DNA from: Paulinella micropora
Lineage: Eukaryota > Cercozoa > Imbricatea > Euglyphida > Paulinellidae
Length of the DNA: 64,000 nucleotides
NCBI GenBank assembly: GCA_019918135.1
Contig: WBZZ01002514.1
Span: forward strand, 1 to 64,000
Reading direction: 5' to 3'
Made by a program: the position numbers and the translations under genes. Of this stretch, positions 60,304-64,000 are shown in pieces. Numbering within the stretch: the first letter of the stretch is position 1; each line of letters begins with the position of its first letter. The notes beneath the pieces were generated by a model that saw only the letters and a program-made list of their open reading frames with translations, had not been told where the DNA came from and did not search any database.

Positions 60304-62384
60304 GGGGGCTTAGGTGGACCAAGAAAAATTAATAAAAAAAATCCTTGACAAATTTTTAATATTGGCGCTGAGAACTAAGCTTCCGCTCACTTCCCGTCTA
60401 TGAAACTTTTGGAATAATCAATAAAGCAGCAGTTCTTTGTTGTAATCTCATCGCGCCTTCCTGATCGCATGTTTTGCCTGACCGCCGCCACCAGGCGCAA
60501 AACGCGCCCAAATTGCTGCCAAAATGGACCGGCCGGCCCGTTCTTTTGCAAAGGGAACAAGGTCCTGTGCGTTTTCCCGGGAAAGCGTGCACGAGAGACA
60601 ACTTTGGGAGAGGGAAAGAGATGGAAGGGGGGGAGGGAAGGGGAAGGGGAGAAGGAGAGGGAAGGGGGGGGGGGGGGAGAGAGAGGGAACAGGGGCACTC
60701 CCTCCTCCCCCCCCTGTTCCCTCCCCCCTTTTTCTCCCCTTCCCCTCCCTCCCCCGTCCCTTTGTTGTCGGGCAAAATTTTTTTTCCTCTTTTCATATTT
60801 TTCTGACCTTGCGCACGGTGGCCGACCCATGGCACGGACAGGACGCAGTCGGGGGTTGTGAGGCTTTTGTTCTCCTGGCACATTGACACCGCTCCTAGTT
60901 TTCAGTGCCCCAAGCGTAAGACCGTCGAGCTTTAATTCAGCGTATTCTCTTTCGCACTGTTGGGGCGCGAGCAGAGCACAGACGGTGCCGGCCAGGGTTC
61001 TAACATAGGCTACCGCAGAAATATGACGTGGGCCGGATGCTGCGGCAGCCTGAGGGTGCCGTTGCAAGTGTCAAGTGTAATGCCTTGTCGAGCTTTAATA
61101 AAGAAATTCTTTTTCGTATTTTCCTGGCGCGCTTCCCCCTCCCCCTCTCTCTCTTCCCCTGAGCCCAGGGGGCTCGAGGAGCAGGGGAAGGGGAGGGTAA
61201 GGGCGCAGAAGCTGCCTCTTCTCTCTGCAAGATCTGCGGAAATATCTGCAGGAATATGAAAGGTGGAAAAGAAATTTTTTTTGGAACGCGTTTGCACGCG
61301 CAAACAAGGGACGAGGGGAGGGGGGGGGGGATAGCAGGGGACAAGGGGGACAGAAGGACGAGAGGGGTGGCGGGTGGAAAGCACACCCCGCCCCCTTCTT
61401 CCCCCCTTTCTCTTCCTCCTCCCCCCCCCCCCTTTCATCCCCTCGTCTGTTTCCTTTGTTGTCGGGCAAAAAAATGTTTTTTTCCACTTTTCATATTTTT
61501 CTGACCTTGCGCACAATGGCCGAGCCATGGCACGGACAGAACGCTGTCGGGGTAGTGAGGCCTCTGTCCTCCTAGCACATTGACCACCGCCCAGTCATTC
61601 GCCGCAGGGCCGTGCTGGAGCACGGTGCCCCGCTCCTAGCTTTCAGTCAGTAATTTTTTTTATCAATTTTTTCTTGTACATTCTTAGCACGCCCCTACCC
61701 TCCCCCTTCCCTTTCCCGCTCTCTGCTCTCAGACGGGGGGCTCTGGGGGGCTTTGCCCCCCGCGCAAGATCTCAGACTCGGCCTCGTCGATCAGCTCTGC
61801 CTCATCTGGTACGCGATTCTGCCGCGTAACGTACTTGGCGGGCCTAGCCGCAAGCCGACGCCAGACCCAAAGCGCGCTAGTAGCCAACACAAACAATGAC
61901 CAGAGCAGAGCTGCTACAAAAAGCAGGCAGGGGGAGAGGCACGACCCTGTGCCCCCGTCTGAGAACGTGGACAAGGATGGGGAGGGGGAGGGGGCTTAGT
62001 GGAGGCGTTTCATGTATTTATTTTTTTTGCAGCTTCTGCGCCCTTCCCCTCCCCCTTCCCCTCCCCCTTCCCCTTCCTCCCGAAAAGGGGGGGGGCGCCC
62101 CCCCCCCTCTTTTTTTTCTTCTCTCCCCCATGAGCCCCCTGAGCCCGGGGGGCTCAAAGAACAGGGGAAGGGGGGAGGGGAAGAGCGCAGAATCTACAAA
62201 AAAATTTGATTAAAAAAATCCCCCAACAAAGTCTTGCATTTGATAGAGAACTGGGAGAGGGGAGAAGGGGGCGCCTCCCCCCCCCCGCCGCTTTTTTTCT
62301 TCCTCCTCTCCTTTCTCTCCTCAATGCTCCACCGTCACAGTTGGGCCGTGCTGCCTGTAAGCAGCCTCGGTCGGGCGCGTTCCT
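60304..62384. repeat. 2 kb of dispersed repeats with a hydrolase scrap
   Basis: TTGACAAATTTTTAATATTG module, GGGA-rich and C-rich runs, two GCGCACGGTGGCC modules (60,800, 61,500), a CTCGAC module (61,075-61,110), right-half palindromes (61,155, 62,130), a TTTTTTTGGAACGCGTTTGC unit, and at 61,760-61,930 a scrap of the hydrolase gene start (minus sense, matching 39,555-39,715). No gene is seen. Confidence 0.7.
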
Positions 62385-62726
62385 GTGAAGCTGTCTGATT
62401 TATTTACACAGAAGGCTTTGCTGATCAAGGAGCGGGAGCCTCACACCTTTGGCGCAGAAGAGAAGTTTGCAGCACTGAAGGAAAGTCTACCCGGCACAAT
62501 TCGTGGGGCTTTAGGAAAATCTGCACTTCCCAATAAAGGCGCGCGCGTGTGTGTAGAGGGCGCCGCTCTCCAAGAGTTTGCAAAAAAAAAGAAAAAAAAG
62601 AGTCTTTTAATTAATAAAAGCTTTGTACCAAAGTCAACCGGTTTTGCGCGAGCTGAAGAAGCAGCTCGTGTATTGATGGGAAAAGATACGTACAAAGCGC
62701 ACTTAGCGGATTTGCTTTCCATCTGA
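62385..62726 (+). CDS. Hypothetical short ORF
   Basis: GTG-initiated, 113 residues: KALLIKEREPHTFGAEEKF and ARAEEAARVLMGKDTYKAHL are protein-like, joined by a Lys run that is really a poly-A dispersed module (also at 15,040). It may be two scraps fused by the repeat. No family is recognised. Confidence 0.35.
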   Translation: MKLSDLFTQKALLIKEREPHTFGAEEKFAALKESLPGTIRGALGKSALPNKGARVCVEGAALQEFAKKKKKKSLLINKSFVPKSTGFARAEEAARVLMGKDTYKAHLADLLSI

Positions 62727-63822
62727 GAACGGGGGAACTGGAAAGAAACGCCAAGAATGTGCGAAAAAGAATTTCTTTTATTACAGCTCAAAAGGTAGGT
62801 TTCCTCGGGAAATACACGCAAGACAATTTGGCGACAAATTTAATTCGAAACGGGAAAGAGAAAAAGTCCGGTTTGCAAAGAAATGTATGAGGAAAGCGCC
62901 GGGGGAGAAGAAAGGGAGGGGGGGTGAGTATGAAAAACCCGTCATTTGTGCAACCAAAAATCTTTGGAGACGCTCTTTTGTTTATACCGCAAGCCGACGC
63001 GGACAATCTACACCCAGGCGGGCTTGGCACACCATGCGCATAGCGAGGAGGGATCCCCCTGAGCACGAAAAGATAGACTAGAAAGCTTGGTTGCGCCACG
63101 TCCCCCGACAGAGTCGTCACTCGGCACTGAGAACGGGGAGCGATAGAGGGAAAGGAGATGGGGGGTGAGAGGGGCGCCAAAAATGTGTGATTTTTTAATA
63201 AAAGCTCGACAAAGTCCTACACTTGGCACTGAAAACTAGGTGCGGGAGAGGGAAGGGGGAGGGTGGGGGAGCTTAGTGAAGGCGTTTCATGTATTTATTT
63301 TTTCTTTCTGTAGCTTCTGCCCCGAGTCTCAGACAGTGAGAAGGGACCCGGGGGGGGGGGGGGGAAGCACATCCGGCCCCCTTCTTTTCCCCTTCCTCTT
63401 TCTCCCGTCTGTTCCCTTTGTTGTGGGCAAAAAGATTTTCCGCAGATCTTTTCATATTCCCGCGGATCTTGCGCACGGTGGCCGAGCTATGGCACGGACA
63501 GGATGCCGTCGGGGCTTTTGTCCTCTTATCACATTGACCACCGCCCATTCATTCGCCGCAGGGTCGTGCTGGAGCACGGTGCCCTGCTCCTAGTTTTCAG
63601 GGGGCTCAAGTGCAGAGAAGAATGAAAAAGAGGGGGGGGGGGGGCGCCCCCCCGCGCGGGGGGGGGGGGGGGGGGGAAGCCCTCCCCCCATCTGAGAACG
63701 GGGAGCGGGAGAGAGAAAAGACAGGGGAGGGGAGAGAGCACAATCTAGTCTTGGAAGAAGATGAAACAAAAAGAAGATGCCTAAGTAACTCATTTTGTAA
63801 AAAAAAAACAAAGGCGCCGTTC
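62727..63822. repeat. Repeat-filled spacer
   Basis: TTTCCTCGGGAAATACACGC unit, CTCGACAAAGTCCTACACTT module (63,205), CTTAGTGAAGGCGTTTCATG unit, G-run, GCGCACGGTGGCC module (63,470-63,590) and a G/C palindrome (63,635-63,680). No gene is seen. Confidence 0.7.
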
Positions 63823-64000
63823 ATGGCCTGCACGTTCACCGTGGTCCTTTACGCCCTCGAAGAAGTCAAGGCGAGGGAACAGAGCAGATGGTACAAAACA
63901 AAGCTACCATCATATGAGAAGCCCGATACCATGCCGAGCGACGAGTACGAGCTGCAGTATATCATCGATGACTCCAGATCTATGTTTATACAAAATGCTA
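63823..64000 (+). CDS. Unrecognised protein, cut by window edge
   Basis: The ATG opens MACTFTVVLYALEEVKAREQ and stays open to the last base (59 codons, ending SMFIQNA). The composition is ordinary and protein-like. YIIDDSRSMF could be a short acidic loop but does not identify a family. Confidence 0.55.
   Translation, partial: MACTFTVVLYALEEVKAREQSRWYKTKLPSYEKPDTMPSDEYELQYIIDDSRSMFIQNA

Overview
The window joins two very different kinds of DNA. Positions 1 to about 6,694 look like nuclear DNA of a unicellular eukaryote. The genes are split by very short introns (about 34 to 118 bases, GT...AG). There are long AAT/ATT and GA microsatellites, an inverted pair of SINE-like repeats with a tRNA-like head, and a 340-bp tandem satellite built on a hairpin. 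From about 6,694 to the right edge the DNA has mostly long intronless reading frames, is richer in G+C, and carries long G and C runs and many dispersed repeats. I read this part as an endogenous large-DNA-virus-like element that continues past the window. No capsid gene, family-B DNA polymerase or RNA polymerase gene is visible, so its family cannot be fixed from this window.

Layout. Host part: a DUF7869-like gene and a SET-domain-like gene on the minus strand (1-3,087), the satellite (3,689-4,891), a plus-strand gene with a huge Lys/Glu tract (5,024-6,160), and the right SINE-like copy (6,212-6,694) abutting the element. Element, left part (6.7-24 kb): Sel1-repeat proteins, a kinase-like fragment, a signal-peptide membrane protein, a C-tail membrane protein, a coiled-coil protein, a two-MYND-finger protein and unidentified proteins, separated by a 260-bp tandem repeat and a mosaic of gene scraps. 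Middle (25-46 kb): a Fanzor (eukaryotic/viral TnpB relative), a collagen-like ORF, several F-box/leucine-rich proteins in at least two paralogous sets, an alpha/beta hydrolase and a kinase-like protein. Right (46-64 kb): dense dispersed repeats around an F-box/LRR pair and a MYND protein, then the replication genes, an origin-binding-protein-like helicase and a UL52-like primase, and finally more repeats and a gene running off the edge.

How the genes fit together. The helicase and primase lie next to each other on one strand and form a plausible DNA-replication module like that of herpesviruses and some giant viruses. The F-box/LRR, MYND, Sel1 and kinase-like families are typical host-interaction families that expand by duplication in large DNA viruses. 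The same gene pieces (hydrolase, LRR, MYND 5' region, membrane-tail gene) recur as scraps among the repeats, so the element has been rearranged by recombination between repeats and is partly decayed. Several genes still look whole (Sel1, coiled coil, MYND, Fanzor, two F-box/LRR proteins, primase), so it is probably not very old.

All identifications come from reading motifs by eye. No database search was run.
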